Shown here piece after piece: positions 19,363 through 28,509 of a stretch of DNA of 64,000 bases. The DNA lies in contig NZ_NIRT01000007.1 in assembly GCF_003207795.1 (NCBI RefSeq), positions 1 through 64,000 on the forward strand, read 5' to 3'. Each line of letters starts with the position of its first letter. The stretch's first letter is position 1. This DNA is from Komagataeibacter nataicola. Its GTDB lineage: Bacteria; Pseudomonadota; Alphaproteobacteria; Acetobacterales; Acetobacteraceae. The position numbers and the translations under genes are program-made. The notes beneath the pieces are model-generated. The model was not told the origin of the DNA, did no database searches, and saw only the letters and a list, made by a program, of their open reading frames with translations.

Positions 19363-20175
19363 ATGGCAAAAGTGCTGGTTGTCACATCCGGCAAGGGCGG
19401 CGTCGGCAAGACAACGTCCACGGCGGCACTCGGCGCGGCGCTGGCACAGACAGGCCAGAATGTGGTGGTGGTCGATTTCGATGTCGGGCTGCGTAACCTC
19501 GACCTGGTCATGGGGGCCGAGCGGCGCGTGGTGTTCGACCTGATCAATGTCATCCAGGGCGACGCCAAGCTCTCGCAGGCGCTCATCCGCGACAAGCGGA
19601 TCGAGACACTGTCCATCCTCCCCGCCTCGCAGACACGCGACAAGGATGCGCTGACCGCCGAGGGCGTGGCCAGCGTGATGGCGCAGCTGCGTGAAAAGTT
19701 TGACTGGGTGATCTGCGACAGTCCCGCCGGGATCGAGCGCGGCGCGCAGCTGGCCATGCACCATGCCGACCACGCCATTGTGGTGACCAACCCCGAGGTC
19801 TCGTCGGTGCGCGACAGCGACCGCATCATCGGCATGCTCGACAGCACGACCGAGAAGGCCAGGAACGGTGGCAAGATCGAGAAACACCTGCTGCTGACCC
19901 GCTACGACCCCGCCCGCGCCGCCCGGGGCGAGATGCTGCGCATCGAGGACGTGCTCGAGATTCTGTCCATCCCGCTGCTTGGCATCATTCCTGAAAGCGA
20001 GGAAGTGCTCCGCGCCTCCAACCTCGGCGCGCCGGTCACCCTGAGCAGCCCCGACAGCCCCCCCGCCCGCGCCTATGCCGAAGCCGCGCGCAGGCTGGAA
20101 GGCGAGAAGCTGGAAGTGACCGTGCCGGTTGAACGCAAGGGGCTGCTGGCACGCCTGTTCAAGGGGAAAAGCTGA
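19363..20175 (+). CDS. minD: Septum site-determining ATPase MinD
   Basis: 270 aa ParA/MinD ATPase that recruits MinC to the membrane and oscillates with MinE. It has a deviant Walker A (GKGGVGKTT, residues 10-18), the switch segments [16 protein letters not shown] and [15 protein letters not shown], and [20 protein letters not shown]. The C-terminal amphipathic membrane-targeting helix is [14 protein letters not shown]. The start at 19363 ([10 protein letters not shown]) matches the family; an in-frame ATG at 19318 would add 15 lysine/threonine-rich residues. The stop overlaps the minE start (TGATG). Confidence 0.96.
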   Translation: MAKVLVVTSGKGGVGKTTSTAALGAALAQTGQNVVVVDFDVGLRNLDLVMGAERRVVFDLINVIQGDAKLSQALIRDKRIETLSILPASQTRDKDALTAEGVASVMAQLREKFDWVICDSPAGIERGAQLAMHHADHAIVVTNPEVSSVRDSDRIIGMLDSTTEKARNGGKIEKHLLLTRYDPARAARGEMLRIEDVLEILSIPLLGIIPESEEVLRASNLGAPVTLSSPDSPPARAYAEAARRLEGEKLEVTVPVERKGLLARLFKGKS

Positions 20176-20450
20176 TGAGCCTGTTTGGGTCCTTCTTTGG
20201 CCGCAATACCAAGACCTCGGCTCCTGTCGCGCGCGACCGCCTGCAGATCCTGCTGGCCCATGAACGCACCGGCAGGGGTAATGAATCCGACCTGCTGAAC
20301 AAACTGCAGGCCGAAATTCTTGAAGTGATCAAGCGGCATATCGCCGTTGATCAGGACAAGGTTCAGGTCAAGCTGGACCGGGGCAATTCCGTCTCGATGC
20401 TCGAAATCGACATCGAAGTGCCGCAGATGCGTCCATCAGGCCAGCCTTAA
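20175..20450 (+). CDS. minE: Cell division topological specificity factor MinE
   Basis: 91 aa MinE. The N-terminal membrane/MinD-binding segment is followed by [18 protein letters not shown], then the C-terminal topological specificity domain with [20 protein letters not shown]. It is translationally coupled to minD by a 1-nt overlap and is the last gene of minCDE. The convergent GntR gene ends only 24 nt away, leaving no room for a long terminator. Confidence 0.95.
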   Translation: MSLFGSFFGRNTKTSAPVARDRLQILLAHERTGRGNESDLLNKLQAEILEVIKRHIAVDQDKVQVKLDRGNSVSMLEIDIEVPQMRPSGQP

Positions 20451-20474
20451 GGCGGCCCCTGGCAGCCCCGCCGG

Positions 20475-21149
20475 TTACGACAGGCGGGGCTCGATCCAGC
20501 GCCGCGCATGCTCGAAATCACGCGTGACCGCAGCCTGGGCCGCCGTGACATCACGCTGGCGCAGCGCCGTAATCAGGTCTTCATGCGGGTGGGTGCGGCC
20601 TTCGTGCTCGGCCTGGATCATCGGGCGCGACAGGGCGTAGATCGGCCCGATACGCATCCACAGGTTGCGCAGGATGTTTGCCGTAAGCGGCAGTTCGGCC
20701 AGGGCTGCGACCGTGGTGTGAAAATCCGCGTTGAAAGCCGCCATGCCGCCGTCATCACGCGCGCGGGAGGCATCCATGAACTGGTGCTGCAGGATGACCA
20801 GCGCCTCGATGCCATGGGTTGAGGCGCGCTGGGCGGCAGCGGCGGCAAGGCGCATTTCAAGATCCATGCGCAGGTCATGGATCTCGGCAAAACTGCGCTG
20901 GGTCATGGCGGGCACGATGGCGGTGTTACGGTCGTTGAGTTCCAGCGCATGTTCGGACACAAGCCGCAGCAGCGCCTCGCGCACCGGCGTAGGGCTCAGC
21001 CCCAGTTCAGCGGCAAGCGGGCGCAGGACCAGCCGTTCGCCAGAGCGATACCGGCTACGGATCAGCCCACGGCGCACATGGTCATAGGCTTCCTCGCTCA
21101 AGGCGCGGCGGGGAAGCTTTTCGGGCTGGCCTGCGGTGAATGCTACCAT
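20475..21149 (-). CDS. GntR family transcriptional regulator (FadR/FCD subfamily)
   Basis: 224 aa. An N-terminal winged helix (YDHVRRGLIRSRYRSGERLV, ELGLSPTPVREALLRLVSEH) is followed by an all-helical FCD ligand-binding domain with RMDLEMRLAAAAAQ, the FNADFHTTVAAL histidine region and a C-terminal ITALRQRDVTAAQAAVTRDF helix. FCD proteins usually sense small carboxylates, often with a metal ion. It is divergent from the ferritin-like and aldehyde dehydrogenase genes. A perfect 7-bp inverted repeat lies 41 nt upstream of its start (21190-21207), a likely operator. The regulated genes are inferred, not shown. Confidence 0.9.
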   Translation of the reverse strand: MVAFTAGQPEKLPRRALSEEAYDHVRRGLIRSRYRSGERLVLRPLAAELGLSPTPVREALLRLVSEHALELNDRNTAIVPAMTQRSFAEIHDLRMDLEMRLAAAAAQRASTHGIEALVILQHQFMDASRARDDGGMAAFNADFHTTVAALAELPLTANILRNLWMRIGPIYALSRPMIQAEHEGRTHPHEDLITALRQRDVTAAQAAVTRDFEHARRWIEPRLS

Positions 21150-21189
21150 GCGCTTGAGTCATCCTTAATGCAAATAGGTCTTATTAATT

Positions 21190-21207
21190 CAGATCAATAA
21201 TGATCTG
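21190..21207. promoter_or_regulatory. Candidate operator: 18-bp palindrome
   Basis: CAGATCA-ATAA-TGATCTG, perfect 7-bp arms with a 4-nt centre, located between the GntR regulator (minus) and the ferritin-like gene (plus). Its position fits a self-regulatory GntR site; assignment is by position only. Confidence 0.45.
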
Positions 21208-21396
21208 CACGTGAATGGCAACGCCTGTGCATGCGAAAAACCTGCCTTAACCCCCATTTTCTCAGGTTTATGGGCGTTTTGTCATGAAAGGCGGCCCATT
21301 TGGGGGGAACCGCGCGCTCTTTCGGCCCGTTACGTCAGCAACCCCTTTCAACTGGCCTGCAACATGTGCAGGCCGCCACATACAGGGAAACCCATC

Positions 21397-21963
21397 ATGG
21401 CCGATGTTGCTGAAAACACGTTCCTGACCGACGTGAAAACCCTGCGCGAACGCGCGAAGAAAGCAATCGAAAAAGGCGCGCTCACCCCCGCCTATCAGGG
21501 CAATGTGCAGACCGCCATCGACCTGCTGCAGACCGTGGTGGCGACCGAGCTTGTATGCGTGCTGCGCTATACGATGCATTCCATCTCCGTCGAGGGCATT
21601 ACCAGCGAAAGCGTGGCCGCCGAGTTCGCCACCCACGCCAAGGAAGAACGTGCCCATATGATGTGGGCTGCCGCGCGCATTGACCAGCTTGGCGGCGTGC
21701 CCAACCTCTCGCCCGAGGGGCTGGCCACCCGCTCCGCCAGCGAATACGGCAATGGCGGCAATCTTGTTGAGATGGTGCGCCAGAACCTGGTGGCCGAACG
21801 GCTGGTGATCGAGCATTACCGTGAACTGATCCGCTATTTTGCCGATCACGACCCCACAACGCGCATCATGCTTGAAAAGATCCTGGCGGAAGAAGAAGAA
21901 CACGCAACCGACATGCACGACCTGCTCGTGGCCCATGAAGGGCGTCCGTTCCTGGAATCCTGA
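21397..21963 (+). CDS. Ferritin-like di-iron protein (bacterioferritin/Dps-like)
   Basis: 188 aa four-helix ferritin-like protein. A plausible di-iron site is visible: E51 in VVATELVCVLRY, E84/H87 in KEERAHMMW, E134 in LVAERLVIEHY and E166/H169 in AEEEEHATD, the ExxH spacing of ferroxidase centres. It may store iron or protect against peroxide; bacterioferritin-like and Dps-like subfamilies cannot be separated by eye. No obvious heme-ligand methionine could be assigned. The start at 21397 has AGGG upstream. The aldehyde dehydrogenase gene follows after 116 nt on the same strand. Confidence 0.8.
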   Translation: MADVAENTFLTDVKTLRERAKKAIEKGALTPAYQGNVQTAIDLLQTVVATELVCVLRYTMHSISVEGITSESVAAEFATHAKEERAHMMWAAARIDQLGGVPNLSPEGLATRSASEYGNGGNLVEMVRQNLVAERLVIEHYRELIRYFADHDPTTRIMLEKILAEEEEHATDMHDLLVAHEGRPFLES

Positions 21964-22079
21964 CCGCATTTCCTGCCTGTCGCCCTGTGCGCATCCATCC
22001 ACCCTGCCCCGCACCCGCGGGGCGGGCAGCCTTGCCGCGCGTATCATACCCCCCGACCCGAACATGGAGGAACCAGACC

Positions 22080-23540
22080 ATGAACCAGATCATGTCCAAA
22101 CCGAAAACCTACGACCTGTTCATCGGTGGTGAATGGAGCGCGCCCGGCACGCCCGAGCGTGACACCATCCACAACCCCGCCACTGGCGATGTACTGGCCA
22201 AGGTGGCCGTAGCCAGCGAGGAAGATGTCAACCGTGCGCTACAGACCGCGCAGAAGGCTTTCCCCGCATGGAGCCGGCTGGTTGCGACCGAGCGGGCTGA
22301 TTACCTGTACCGCCTGATCGACCTCATCAAACGCGACAGTGAAAAGCTGGCCCGCATCATCACCTCCGAAAACGGCAAGCCGCTCAAGGAAGCCCGCATC
22401 GAGGTCAATTTCGCCATCCAGCTCATCCGCTTTGCCGCCGAGAACGTGCGCAGGCTTGAAGGCAACATCATTCCCGGCAGCCGCCCCGGCGAGAAGATCC
22501 TGATCGAGAAGATCCCCCACGGCGTGGTGGCGGGCATCTCGGCATGGAATTTTCCGCTGGCACTCACCGCACGCAAGCTTGGCCCGGCGCTTGCCGCAGG
22601 CAACACGTTTGTCATCAAGCCGCATGAACTCACCCCGCTGGCCACCTTCGCGCTGGCCGAACTCTCGGTCGAGGCGGGCTTCCCCAAAGGGGTGTTCAAT
22701 GTCGTGACCGGCGGCGGGGCCACGGTGGGCAATGCGCTCGTGACCAACCCCATCACCAAGCTCATCACCATGACCGGCAGCACGCCCGCGGGCCGCAAGA
22801 TCATGGCCGCCGCCTCGGAAGGGCTGAAGGAAGTGCGGCTTGAACTCGGCGGCAAGGCCCCGTTCATCGTGATGGAGGATGCCGATATTGAAAAGGCGGT
22901 GGACGCCGCCGTGGCCGCTCGCTTCATGAATTGCGGGCAGGTCTGCACGGCCAACGAGCGCACCTATGTACATACGGCCGTGTATGATGAATTCCTCAGG
23001 CGCCTGCGTGAGAAGGTAGCCGCGCTGAAAACCGGCAACCCGCTTGATGAAGCCACCGACATGGGCCCCAAGATCAGCGCCGCCGAACTCGAAAAGGTCG
23101 ATGCGATCGTGCAGAAGGCCATCAAGCAGGGTGCGAAGGTCGAACTCGGCGGCAAGCGCCTGACGGGTGGCGCGTATGACGCGGGCAACTTCTACGCCCC
23201 CACCCTGCTAACGGGTGTGACGGCGGATATGGATATTGCGCAGAACGAAGTCTTCGGCCCTGTGCTGTCGCTGATCCGGGTAAAAGACTTCGATGATGCC
23301 ATCGCCCAGGCCAACAACTCGCGCTATGGCCTGTCGGCCTACATGTTCACGCAGAACCTCAGGAACATCATGCGCATGACCAGTGAGCTCAACTTTGGCG
23401 AGATCTACGTCAACCGCGAAGGCGGGGAAGCGGCGCAGGGCTTCCACCACGGTTATGGCGATAGCGGCATTGGCGGCGAGGACGGCCAGTACGGGCTTGA
23501 AGCCTATGTCGATACCAAGACCGTCTATCTCAACGCATAA
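22080..23540 (+). CDS. aldA: NAD-dependent aldehyde dehydrogenase, AldA (lactaldehyde/glycolaldehyde) type
   Basis: 486 aa ALDH. Motifs: ISAWNFPLALTARKLGPALAAG (coenzyme site), ITMTGSTPAGRKIM, the general-base glutamate in LELGGKAPFIV, and the catalytic cysteine in MNCGQVCTANERTYV. The C-terminal EIYVNREGGEAAQGFHHGYG with SGIGGEDGQYGLEAY resembles E. coli AldA rather than succinate-semialdehyde dehydrogenases. GGAGG lies 9 nt before the ATG. A strong terminator follows. Substrate preference (glycolaldehyde, lactaldehyde or another) is inferred. Confidence 0.9.
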   Translation: MNQIMSKPKTYDLFIGGEWSAPGTPERDTIHNPATGDVLAKVAVASEEDVNRALQTAQKAFPAWSRLVATERADYLYRLIDLIKRDSEKLARIITSENGKPLKEARIEVNFAIQLIRFAAENVRRLEGNIIPGSRPGEKILIEKIPHGVVAGISAWNFPLALTARKLGPALAAGNTFVIKPHELTPLATFALAELSVEAGFPKGVFNVVTGGGATVGNALVTNPITKLITMTGSTPAGRKIMAAASEGLKEVRLELGGKAPFIVMEDADIEKAVDAAVAARFMNCGQVCTANERTYVHTAVYDEFLRRLREKVAALKTGNPLDEATDMGPKISAAELEKVDAIVQKAIKQGAKVELGGKRLTGGAYDAGNFYAPTLLTGVTADMDIAQNEVFGPVLSLIRVKDFDDAIAQANNSRYGLSAYMFTQNLRNIMRMTSELNFGEIYVNREGGEAAQGFHHGYGDSGIGGEDGQYGLEAYVDTKTVYLNA

Positions 23541-23567
23541 ACAGCACCGGCGGACCCTACGCGCCAT

Positions 23568-23597
23568 GGCGGCCCGGAGCAGTCCGGGCCGCCTTTG
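23568..23597 (+). terminator. Intrinsic terminator after aldA
   Basis: 11-bp perfect stem GGCGGCCCGGA / TCCGGGCCGCC with a 4-nt loop followed by TTTGTT, 27 nt after the aldA stop. Confidence 0.9.
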
Positions 23598-23768
23598 TTC
23601 ATGCTTGTAACCAACCTACAATGACCCGGACGGGTCTGTTATGGAGTGCGGCGAGGTGGTCAACCGGCAAGGCCGTTGCCTACACCGATGACCGCCTTGC
23701 GGCACCGGACCCGCTCTATGGTTTTGCGTTCACGACGGATGGCGACCAAGCATGATGATGGAGACAAT

Positions 23769-24083
23769 ATGTCCCCCGTAACCATCATGACATGGCGGTA
23801 CCTGGAGCATTTCATGATGCGCCATCGCGGCCATGAACTCCGCGTGCTACCCGACGTGATTGAAAAGTATGAAAATGACCTTTTCCCGGTCCATGCGCCC
23901 GGCGATCCGTTCGGAACCGATGAGTACCTGCCGGATGAAAGCTACTACCGTTCCCCCACTGGCCGCCCCAATCAGGATTGCGATGCGGCACGGGTGCCCG
24001 ACAGCGTCGTGAAACGGTCAAAGGCGTTGCAGGCTGGCCAGAACGTATCCATGCCGATATGGGACACCAAGAACCAAACCTGA
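23769..24083 (+). CDS. Hypothetical protein, 104 aa
   Basis: I do not recognise this protein. The ATG at 23769 is preceded by GGAG with 5-nt spacing, which favours it over longer readings from 23646 or an ATG near 23738. The product is soluble, without signal peptide or membrane segment; it begins SPVTIMTWRYLEHFMMRHRG, is rich in acidic and proline residues in the middle (ENDLFPVHAPGDPFGTDEYL) and ends in a polar tail. It stands alone between the aldA terminator and a copy of the composite repeat. Confidence 0.5.
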   Translation: MSPVTIMTWRYLEHFMMRHRGHELRVLPDVIEKYENDLFPVHAPGDPFGTDEYLPDESYYRSPTGRPNQDCDAARVPDSVVKRSKALQAGQNVSMPIWDTKNQT

Positions 24084-24102
24084 AGCACCGCAAAATTACA
24101 AC

Positions 24103-24181
24103 AGTTTCTGGTGAAGCTTTTTTCAAAAAATCTTTGAAATAACACCGTCTTTTTAAAAAAGGCGGCACCCAAAAACTTTCC
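24103..24181. repeat. Composite intergenic repeat, copy C
   Basis: Left arm GTTTCTGGTGAAGC with a TTTTTTCAAAAAAT hairpin, then a CCGTCTTTTTAAAAAAGGCGG hairpin-like segment and right arm CACCCAAAAACTTTC. It lies between the convergent 104-aa gene and coaA. Confidence 0.75.
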
Positions 24182-24199
24182 TCTTTTAAAAACAGATCC

Positions 24200-25177
24200 T
24201 TAAATCTGGCGCATCCACACCGTATCGATCGCATGGGTCGGGCTTTTGTGCATGACCACGCGGGCGCGCTCGCGCGTGGGCAGGATGTTCTGCTGCAGGT
24301 TGGGCAGGTTGATGCGCCGCCAGATGTCGCGCGCAAGCTGTTCGGCCTCGCGTTCCGGCAGGTCGGCGTAGTGGTGGAAATAGGATGTGGACTTGCGGAA
24401 GGCGGTTTTCTGCAACAGCAGGAAGCGTTTGACGTACCAGTCCTCGATCACCCGCGTATCCGCATCGAGATAGATCGAGAAATCAAAGAAGTCAGACGCC
24501 ATGAACGGCTGCTCGGACACGGTCTGGAGCACGTTCAGCCCCTCGAAGATCAGGATATCGGGCTGGTCGATCACCTGGTGGCGGCCGGGCATGATGTCAT
24601 AGGCCTCATGCGAGTACACCGGCACCTTCAGGTTGCGCCCGCCTGCCTTCAGCGCCGAAAGGAAGCCGATCATCTGCCGCAGGTCATAACTTTCGGGGAA
24701 GCCCTTGCGGTGCATGAGGTTGCGCTTTTCCAGCTCACGCGTGGGCAGCAAAAAGCCATCGGTCGTAACCAGCGCCACGTTCGGGTGATCGGGCCAGCGC
24801 GACAGCACGGCCTGCAGCAGGCGGGCAAACGTGCTCTTGCCCACCCCCACGCTGCCCGCGATGCCGATCACGAACGGCATGGTCACACCCGGCCTGCCCA
24901 TGAACGCGCTCTTGACCATGCTGTTCAGGCTGCGGGTGGCCATGACATGCAGGTTGAGCAGGCGCGACAGCGGCAGGTAGATCTCGGTTATGTCTTCCAG
25001 CGAGACCGGCTCGTTGTGCCCGCGCAGGGTAGCAATATCCGCCTCGCCCAGCGATTGCGGCACATTGGCGCGAAGGGCCGCCCATTCGGGGCGGGGAAAG
25101 ATCAGGTAAGGCTGCACCGGGCCGGGAGCCGGATGCGTGGAGATGACGGGACGCGCGTCCAGCATGCAGTCCTCCAT
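24200..25177 (-). CDS. coaA: Type I pantothenate kinase
   Basis: 325 aa enzyme catalysing the first committed step of coenzyme A synthesis. Seen: P-loop GIAGSVGVGKSTFARLL, the VTTDGFLLPTRELEKRNLMHRKGFPESYD segment (residues given in part: TTDGFL, RKGFPESYD), VPVYSHEAYDI, ILIFEGLNVLQ and FLLLQKTAFRKSTSYFHHYA. A second in-frame ATG at 25165 follows GGAGG by 5 nt and is an equally good start, giving 321 aa. Single-gene unit, with the repeat copy C beyond its 3' end. Confidence 0.95.
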   Translation of the reverse strand: MEDCMLDARPVISTHPAPGPVQPYLIFPRPEWAALRANVPQSLGEADIATLRGHNEPVSLEDITEIYLPLSRLLNLHVMATRSLNSMVKSAFMGRPGVTMPFVIGIAGSVGVGKSTFARLLQAVLSRWPDHPNVALVTTDGFLLPTRELEKRNLMHRKGFPESYDLRQMIGFLSALKAGGRNLKVPVYSHEAYDIMPGRHQVIDQPDILIFEGLNVLQTVSEQPFMASDFFDFSIYLDADTRVIEDWYVKRFLLLQKTAFRKSTSYFHHYADLPEREAEQLARDIWRRINLPNLQQNILPTRERARVVMHKSPTHAIDTVWMRQI

Positions 25178-25467
25178 GCCCTTGTCCTTTCTGCTGTGGC
25201 AGTCCGCCCCTGAGGGCAGGCCATCTGCCGCGTATCACCATCGCCTGCGCCAATCCAGAGATGGACCGCCCAATTTAGCGTGTACGCCCGCCACAACCCG
25301 CCGCATTCCGCCCATCCTGACACAGACGTGACAATTGTGACACACCGCGCCATGCTGCATGGATGGTATGGACCCCACGGCGCATCAGCCGGGCATCCCG
25401 CCCGCAGGCAGGCCGTTGCCCCATGGCGGCCCGTATGCCGCACCACGCCAATGACAGGGACAGTGCC

Positions 25468-26793
25468 ATGAACGACCCGACCATCCACCCGTTTGCCGCC
25501 GCCCCCCGGCGGGACACGCCTGCGGACTGGACGGACGGGCACGCCCGCGCCACCCTGCGCCGCATCCTTGATGCCGCCATCCATAGCGCCCTGCCCGATC
25601 AGGTTCTGGAACGCTACCTGCCCCCCAGACCGAAGGGCCGGTGCGTGGTGGTGGGCGCGGGCAAGGCCGCGGCGACCATGGCCGCCGCCCTTGAACGCGC
25701 CTGGCCGGATGTGGAAATGAGCGGCTGCGTGGTCACGCGCGACGGGCACGCCGCACCCACACGGCGCATCCGCGTGCTGGAGGCCGCCCACCCCGTGCCC
25801 GATGACCGCAGCGTGGCCGCAGGCCGCGCCATGATGGCGGAAGTAGCCGGTCTGGGGCCTGATGATCTGGTCATCGCCCTGATTTCAGGCGGCGGATCAG
25901 CGCTGCTGGAACTGCCCAAGCCGGGCGTGACGCTTGATGACCTGCGCGCCATCAACCGCGCCCTGCTGCATAGCGGCGCCAGCATACGCGACATGAACGT
26001 GGTGCGCCGCCACCTGTCGGCCATCAAGGGCGGTGGGCTGGCCGTGGCGGCCTGTCCCGCCCCGGTCGTGACGCTGGCCATAAGCGACGTGCCGGGCGAT
26101 GACCCGCTGACCATCGCCAGTGGCCCCACGGTGGCGGACCCCACCACCCCTGCCGATGCCCGCGCCATCATTGCCCATTACGGCATTGACCTGCCCGAGG
26201 CCGCCCGCACGGTGCTGGAACACGATGCCGGGCCGATGGTGCCTTCACCCGCCAATCGGGTCGCACTCATCGCAACACCGCTGATGGCGCTGCAGGCAGC
26301 AGCCCGCATGGCACGCGCATGTGGCCTGACCCCGCTCATTCTGGGCGATGCGCTGGAGGGCGAAAGCCGCGACGCTGGCACGCTCATGGCCGGGATGGCC
26401 CTGTCGGCCCGCCTGCACGACCTGCCCGTGGCGGGGCCAGCCGTGCTGCTTTCAGGTGGCGAGACGACTGTGAGCATCAACCCGGATGGTCCCCCGCCGG
26501 GACGGGGCGGGCGCAATACCGAGTTCCTGCTCTCCATGGCCTGCGCCCTGCAGGGGCAGCAGGGCATCTGGGCCATTGCGGCGGATAGCGATGGCATTGA
26601 TGGCACCGAGGACGCGGCGGGCGCCATCATCACCCCCGATACGCTGGCCCGCGCCGCAGCCGCGGGCTGCAATCCGCGTGCCGCCCTGCGCGCGCATGAC
26701 AGTTACACGCTGTTCAGACAGACGAACGATCTGGTCATGACCGGCCCCACGCTGACCAATGTGAACGATATCCGTGCGATACTGGTGCTGTAG
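25468..26793 (+). CDS. ttuD: Glycerate 2-kinase (MOFRL/TtuD family)
   Basis: 441 aa protein of the DUF4147/MOFRL glycerate kinase family (long annotated as hydroxypyruvate reductase). Seen: VVVGAGKAAATMAAALE near residue 55, the glycine-rich LISGGGSALLELPKPGVTL, RRHLSAIKGGGLA, and the C-terminal MOFRL segment LLSGGETTVSINPDGPPPG with GGRNTEFLLSMACAL and AADSDGIDGTEDAAGA. It phosphorylates glycerate, linking hydroxypyruvate/tartronate-type catabolism to glycolysis. The ATG at 25468 is chosen because the upstream in-frame sequence lacks homologous features. Single gene, convergent with the lipoprotein gene across repeat copy D. Confidence 0.9.
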   Translation: MNDPTIHPFAAAPRRDTPADWTDGHARATLRRILDAAIHSALPDQVLERYLPPRPKGRCVVVGAGKAAATMAAALERAWPDVEMSGCVVTRDGHAAPTRRIRVLEAAHPVPDDRSVAAGRAMMAEVAGLGPDDLVIALISGGGSALLELPKPGVTLDDLRAINRALLHSGASIRDMNVVRRHLSAIKGGGLAVAACPAPVVTLAISDVPGDDPLTIASGPTVADPTTPADARAIIAHYGIDLPEAARTVLEHDAGPMVPSPANRVALIATPLMALQAAARMARACGLTPLILGDALEGESRDAGTLMAGMALSARLHDLPVAGPAVLLSGGETTVSINPDGPPPGRGGRNTEFLLSMACALQGQQGIWAIAADSDGIDGTEDAAGAIITPDTLARAAAAGCNPRAALRAHDSYTLFRQTNDLVMTGPTLTNVNDIRAILVL

Positions 26794-26812
26794 GGCGTAT
26801 ATAAAACCAAAC

Positions 26813-26872
26813 AAGCGTTTCCGGACGGTGCTCTCCGAGACTTTCTGAAAAAAGCTTTACCGGAAACGTCTT
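26813..26872. repeat. Composite intergenic repeat, copy D (diverged, arms still paired)
   Basis: Outer arms AAGCGTTTCCGG and CCGGAAACGTCTT differ from the common AAAGTTTTTGG/CCAAAAACTTT arms at several positions, but the changes are matched so pairing is kept. Inside is CTTTCTGAAAAAAG. It lies between convergent ttuD and the lipoprotein gene. Confidence 0.65.
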
Positions 26873-26881
26873 CACATGCGG

Positions 26882-27259
26882 CTATTTGCCCGGCTTGCCG
26901 AAGCTGACCTGCGTGTCAGGCACGACAAAATGCTTGCCGTCATCACTGTCAGACTGATCGTCATCACCAGCCTGATTGGCATCGTAGCCCGATGAGATCA
27001 TCCGCATCGCCTCCGCATCAGGAGGCGGATGATAATCTTCGGTCGCCCCATCCTCATTGGGGCTGGGCGGCCTGGGCAGGTGGTGCGAGAGCGGGCGCAG
27101 GGCATTGTCTGCGTGCGTGGCGTGGTGCCCCTCCCACGCGCTGCGCCCGAGCGGGCGGGGGGCTTCATCCACATCGGCCGGATCATTATCGTCGTCATGC
27201 CCGCCGCTACAGGCGGCAAGGCAGGTCAGCAAGCCGATCATTGCAAGACGTGGTCTCAT
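26882..27259 (-). CDS. Small acidic lipoprotein, hypothetical
   Basis: 125 aa with an N-terminal lipoprotein signal (MRPRLAMIGLLTCLAAC; lipobox LAAC, modified Cys about residue 18). The mature part is rich in Asp, His and Pro, beginning SGGHDDDNDPADVDE and including EGHHATHAD, with further DDDQSDSDD near the C-terminus. The composition suggests possible metal-ion binding, but that is inference; no known domain was recognised. It lies 106 nt downstream of recA on the same strand. Confidence 0.7.
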   Translation of the reverse strand: MRPRLAMIGLLTCLAACSGGHDDDNDPADVDEAPRPLGRSAWEGHHATHADNALRPLSHHLPRPPSPNEDGATEDYHPPPDAEAMRMISSGYDANQAGDDDQSDSDDGKHFVVPDTQVSFGKPGK

Positions 27260-27365
27260 TCCGGCTGCCCTTACCCCCGCTTTTCAGGCCCTGACCCCGA
27301 CATGGCACGGGCCACGTCAGGGCGCAGGGACGATAGCCTGTTACAATGGAACAGGCCAAGGGCAA

Positions 27366-28409
27366 TCAGTCCGCCCCCTCCTCATCGGGGCCGACCAGCA
27401 TGGCTTCGGCCACAACACCGGCCTGCTCGCGCACGCGGCGCTCGATATCGGCGGCCATTTCCGGGTGGTCGCGCAGGAACTGCTTGGCGTTCTCGCGCCC
27501 CTGGCCAATGCGCTGGCTGTCGCACGAGAACCATGCGCCGGACTTTTCAACAATGCCCGCCTTCACGCCAAGGTCGATCAGTTCACCAACCTTGCTGATG
27601 CCCTCGCCATACATGATGTCGAACTCGACCTGGCGGAAGGGCGGCGCCATCTTGTTCTTGACCACCTTGACGCGGGTCTGGTTGCCCGTCACCTCGTCCT
27701 TGTCCTTGATCGAGCCGATGCGGCGGATGTCCATGCGCACGGAGGCATAGAACTTCAGCGCGTTGCCGCCCGTCGTCGTCTCGGGGCTGCCGAACATCAC
27801 GCCAATCTTGAGCCGGATCTGGTTGAGGAAGATCAGCATGGTGTTGGAGCGCGAGACGGAACCGGTCAGCTTGCGCAGCGCCTGGCTCATGAGGCGGGCA
27901 TGCAGGCCGACATGGCTGTCGCCCATGTCACCCTCAAGCTCGGCGCGCGGCACCAGGGCCGCCACGCTATCGACCACCAGCACGTCAATCGCGCCCGAGC
28001 GCACCAGCGTATCGGCAATTTCGAGCGCCTGCTCGCCCGCATCGGGCTGGCTGATCAGCAGGTTGTCCACATCCACGCCCAGCTTGCGGGCATAGCCGGG
28101 GTCAAGCGCGTGCTCGGCATCGATGAAGGCGCAGGTGCCGCCCTTGCGCTGCGCCTCGGCAATGGCGTGCAGCGCCATGGTGGTCTTGCCCGAGCTTTCG
28201 GGGCCATAAATCTCGACAATACGGCCACGCGGCAGGCCGCCAATGCCCAGCGCGATATCGAGGCCGAGCGAGCCGGTGGAAATCACGTCCACCTGCTCGG
28301 ACGGGCGCTCGCCCATGCGCATGATCGAGCCCTTGCCGAACGCGCGCTCGATCTGGCTCAATGCCCCTTCCAGGGCCTTGCTTTTATCTATACCCGGAGC
28401 CTGTGCCAT
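27366..28409 (-). CDS. recA: Recombinase RecA
   Basis: 347 aa homologous recombination and SOS co-protease. Walker [10 protein letters not shown] (69-76), the MAW-like region [20 protein letters not shown], Walker [12 protein letters not shown], the L2 loop region [20 protein letters not shown] and [20 protein letters not shown]. The acidic C-terminal tail (GPDEEGAD) is typical. The promoter lies in the 179-nt gap to the upstream gene, where a near-match to the alphaproteobacterial SOS box is present. Length and sequence are normal. Confidence 0.98.
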   Translation of the reverse strand: MAQAPGIDKSKALEGALSQIERAFGKGSIMRMGERPSEQVDVISTGSLGLDIALGIGGLPRGRIVEIYGPESSGKTTMALHAIAEAQRKGGTCAFIDAEHALDPGYARKLGVDVDNLLISQPDAGEQALEIADTLVRSGAIDVLVVDSVAALVPRAELEGDMGDSHVGLHARLMSQALRKLTGSVSRSNTMLIFLNQIRLKIGVMFGSPETTTGGNALKFYASVRMDIRRIGSIKDKDEVTGNQTRVKVVKNKMAPPFRQVEFDIMYGEGISKVGELIDLGVKAGIVEKSGAWFSCDSQRIGQGRENAKQFLRDHPEMAADIERRVREQAGVVAEAMLVGPDEEGAD

Positions 28410-28509
28410 TGCCTGCCTACCTGGTTCTTGTGGAATGAAGCCTTAATAACGGGCACCCTGCCCTGCCACGCCAGCCCGGAACAGGGCGCGCGTCCTGTCC
28501 TGCAATATG

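Noticed and set aside
23646-23768. N-terminal extension of the 104-aa hypothetical protein
   Set aside because: Residues before 23769 are Arg/Pro-rich with no ribosome-binding site; GGAG is placed correctly only for the ATG at 23769.
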